Assembly: GCA_002392385.1 (NCBI GenBank)
Contig: DGGX01000084.1
Span: 1-6,823 of the forward strand
Direction of reading: 5' to 3'
Length of the DNA stretch: 6,823 nucleotides
From: Lachnospiraceae bacterium UBA3863
Lineage (GTDB): Bacteria > Bacillota > Clostridia > Lachnospirales > Lachnospiraceae
The translations under genes and the position numbers were made by a program. Position 1 is the first letter of the stretch; the number at the start of each line of letters is the position of its first letter. A model generated the notes under the pieces. That model saw only the letters and a program-made list of their open reading frames with translations, searched no databases and was not told the DNA's origin. Shown in pieces: positions 5,524-6,823 of the stretch.

Positions 5524-6483
5524 TCAGCCGGCAAAATTGATCACCGGCTCCTTGGGCTGGGCGGCCGGCTCTACGCTCTCGGCCACCAGCACGATGCCTT
5601 CACCGTTGTAGGCAGGGAAGCTCTCCTTGCTGATCCTGGCGACGATCCTGACCCACTCCTTCTCCCGAAGGGCCGAGACATCGGCGCCGCGGCAGGCATA
5701 GCCCAGGAACTGCATGTCATTGGCACAGCAGGTCATGGCCATGCGGCCGGGCACGAAGCATCCCTTGGGGAAGTCCTTCCCGTCCGGGATCATGACCATG
5801 CCGGTGTAGGCCACTCTCTTGCCGTTGTAGCGGTCCGGATGCTCCATGGCATCGATGTACCAGAGGCCGTAATCGAGGCCTTCCAGCTCGATGGGATCCG
5901 CGTTGATATCGTAGGGCAGATCCTCTTCCGTGGTCATGTCGATCTCGCCGTCCGCGTTCTCGAAGACGAGCTCCGCCTGCTGGTTGATGGCCTTCACGTT
6001 TCTCTTGTAGCCGACCAGGGTCTTCTCGTCGATCCCGTCGCAGCGGTTGAACATGATCAGCTCAGACCGCCGCAGCTGCTCCGCCAGAAGCGAACGCATA
6101 TTGGTGAAATACATGGAGAAGGTCGACGCGTCGATGGTCGTGATCTGCTGCTCCAGCCGCCATGCGTGGGGGATCTTGAACTGGCGGTAATCCCACATAC
6201 CGTTGTATTCGATGAGGATACGCTCCGGGTCGTACTTTTTCTCCAGGCGCATGAGGGCGGAGGGTGTCATCTCCTCCTGACTCTCAAACTCCACCTTGAC
6301 GGTGCGGGTCTGCTCCAGCATTTTCTCATCATACTCCACCTCTCCCTGCTCACAGACAATCAGAAGGGTCGTCCCGGAGGTCTGGAAGTAAGGCTGTGAG
6401 ATGGTGTAGGAGAAAAAGGAGGATTTCCCGCTGTCAAGAAAGCCGTTGATCACATAGACAGGCTTCAGTTTCTTACCAAACAT
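5524..6483 (-). CDS. COG0523 (CobW/G3E) GTPase fused to a DUF1980/TIGR03943-like domain
   Basis: A 319-residue protein. The N-terminal half is a G3E GTPase: Walker A GFLDSGKSS (14-22), CEQGE (44-48) where the family usually has NExGE, LIEYNGMW (90-97) as the Walker B region, and NRCD (146-149) standing for NKxD. The CxCC metal motif normally found between the first and third of these is absent. Instead of a CobW C-terminal domain, residues about 204-305 resemble DUF1980/TIGR03943: DYGLWYIDAMEHPDRYNGKR (204-223), FVPGRMAMTCCANDMQFLGY (243-262) with a Cys-Cys pair, and EWVRIVARI (276-284). COG0523 proteins are metallochaperones or metal-insertion GTPases, often for zinc, which suggests metal handling. 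There is no signal peptide or membrane span. An AAGGGAG Shine-Dalgarno lies nine bases before the ATG. It starts 26 bases after a second COG0523 gene, so they share an operon. The metal and partner are not shown. Confidence 0.88.
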   Translation of the reverse strand: MFGKKLKPVYVINGFLDSGKSSFFSYTISQPYFQTSGTTLLIVCEQGEVEYDEKMLEQTRTVKVEFESQEEMTPSALMRLEKKYDPERILIEYNGMWDYRQFKIPHAWRLEQQITTIDASTFSMYFTNMRSLLAEQLRRSELIMFNRCDGIDEKTLVGYKRNVKAINQQAELVFENADGEIDMTTEEDLPYDINADPIELEGLDYGLWYIDAMEHPDRYNGKRVAYTGMVMIPDGKDFPKGCFVPGRMAMTCCANDMQFLGYACRGADVSALREKEWVRIVARISKESFPAYNGEGIVLVAESVEPAAQPKEPVINFAG

Positions 6484-6509
6484 AGTTTGCTGCTCCCTTC
6501 AGGACCGCG

Positions 6510-6823
6510 TCAGATCTTCTTCTTGAAAAGCAGGGCCAGGGCGTCCTCCTTGAGCTGGGCGCCGATCACGCAGATCTTGCCGGTGACGGCCGGCGCGCCT
6601 GTGCGGATCTCCGCCTCTCCGGGGACATAATCGAAGTGCAGCCATGTTCCTTCCGGTGTCATGAGCATGCCCTTGCTGCGCAGGATATCGCCATAGCTGT
6701 CCGCGTCCTGCAGCCTGTCCAGAATGCCGCGAAGCTCTTCTTCCGTATAGCGGACAGGGGTCTCCATGCCCCAGCTGCCGAAGATCTCATCCGCGTCATG
6801 GCCGTGATGATGGTGGTGGTGAT
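6510..6823 (-). CDS. COG0523 (CobW-type) GTPase, C-terminal part with histidine-rich metal-binding stretch
   Basis: Only the last 103 residues are visible; the gene enters from beyond the right edge with no start codon in the window. The ATG at 6767 is an internal methionine, since the frame stays open to the edge. The visible part opens with six consecutive histidines, then GHDADEIFGSWG, the His/Asp-rich loop typical of zinc-handling COG0523 proteins. The CobW C-terminal domain follows: YTEEELRGILDRL, then YGDILRSKGMLMTPEGTWLH, HFDYVPGEAEIRTGAP, and ICVIGAQLKEDAL before a basic end (LLFKKKI). The GTPase domain must lie outside the window. It is 26 bases upstream of the DUF1980-fused GTPase, so the two are probably co-expressed and may work together in metal trafficking. 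The family is sure; the metal is inferred from the histidines. Confidence 0.88.
   Translation of the reverse strand, partial: HHHHHHGHDADEIFGSWGMETPVRYTEEELRGILDRLQDADSYGDILRSKGMLMTPEGTWLHFDYVPGEAEIRTGAPAVTGKICVIGAQLKEDALALLFKKKI

Noticed and set aside
5455..6399. A 314-codon open frame on the plus strand opposite the COG0523 GTPase
   Set aside because: It starts inside the rpsT terminator and its His/Leu/Val-rich translation has no recognisable motif. The minus strand carries Walker A and the DUF1980-like motifs.
6510..6767. An 85-residue stand-alone gene starting at the ATG at 6767
   Set aside because: The frame remains open to the window edge and encodes the histidine-rich loop of a COG0523 protein, so the ATG is internal and the gene is cut by the edge.

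Overview
The window reads as an ordinary chromosomal segment of a GC-rich Bacillota (Clostridia) genome, most likely a Lachnospiraceae-type gut anaerobe. The evidence is the strong AGGAGG ribosome binding sites, sigma-A-type promoters, a GerW/YtfJ sporulation protein, and the divergent rpmB / yloU-fakA arrangement that I recall from Bacillus subtilis. Ten genes fit the sequence: eight are complete and one at each end is cut by the window edge. I see no insertion sequences, phage genes, CRISPR array, tRNA or rRNA.

Left part (1-1340): the start of fakA (DhaL-domain fatty-acid kinase subunit, cut by the left edge) follows a small Asp23/Gls24-family gene (yloU type), both on the minus strand. Divergent from them is rpmB (ribosomal protein L28, four-cysteine zinc form). 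The 200-base spacer holds a good promoter in each direction, and the minus-strand transcript should begin with a GC-rich hairpin. A strong terminator after rpmB is symmetrical enough to serve both strands.

Centre (1411-4901): a minus-strand four-gene operon runs leftwards into that terminator. Its order is a 629-residue LicD-galactofuranosyl/glucosyltransferase (Gtf3-like) fusion, a 113-residue protein I cannot name, a DUF2953 membrane protein (ytfI type), and gerW (ytfJ type). The genes are 7 and 12 bases apart and then overlap by 14. The first gene has no Shine-Dalgarno sequence, an in-frame stop two codons upstream of its ATG, and a near-consensus promoter that places the transcription start on the ATG. 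It is therefore a good candidate for a leaderless mRNA.

Right part (4962-6823): rpsT (ribosomal protein S20) diverges from the LicD gene. It has a TTGACA promoter, a leader of about 135 bases in which the ribosome binding site could pair with an upstream segment, and a strong terminator. Convergent to it are two tandem minus-strand COG0523 (CobW-type, G3E) GTPases. The upstream one is cut by the right edge and shows a histidine-rich metal-binding stretch plus a CobW C-terminal domain. The downstream one carries a DUF1980/TIGR03943-like domain in place of that C-terminal half. Together they suggest metal (probably zinc) trafficking.

The items most worth a second look are the leaderless LicD-Gtf3 fusion heading an operon that ends in a sporulation gene, and the COG0523-DUF1980 fusion beside its histidine-rich paralogue. 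I do not see a wholly new defence or mobile system here.
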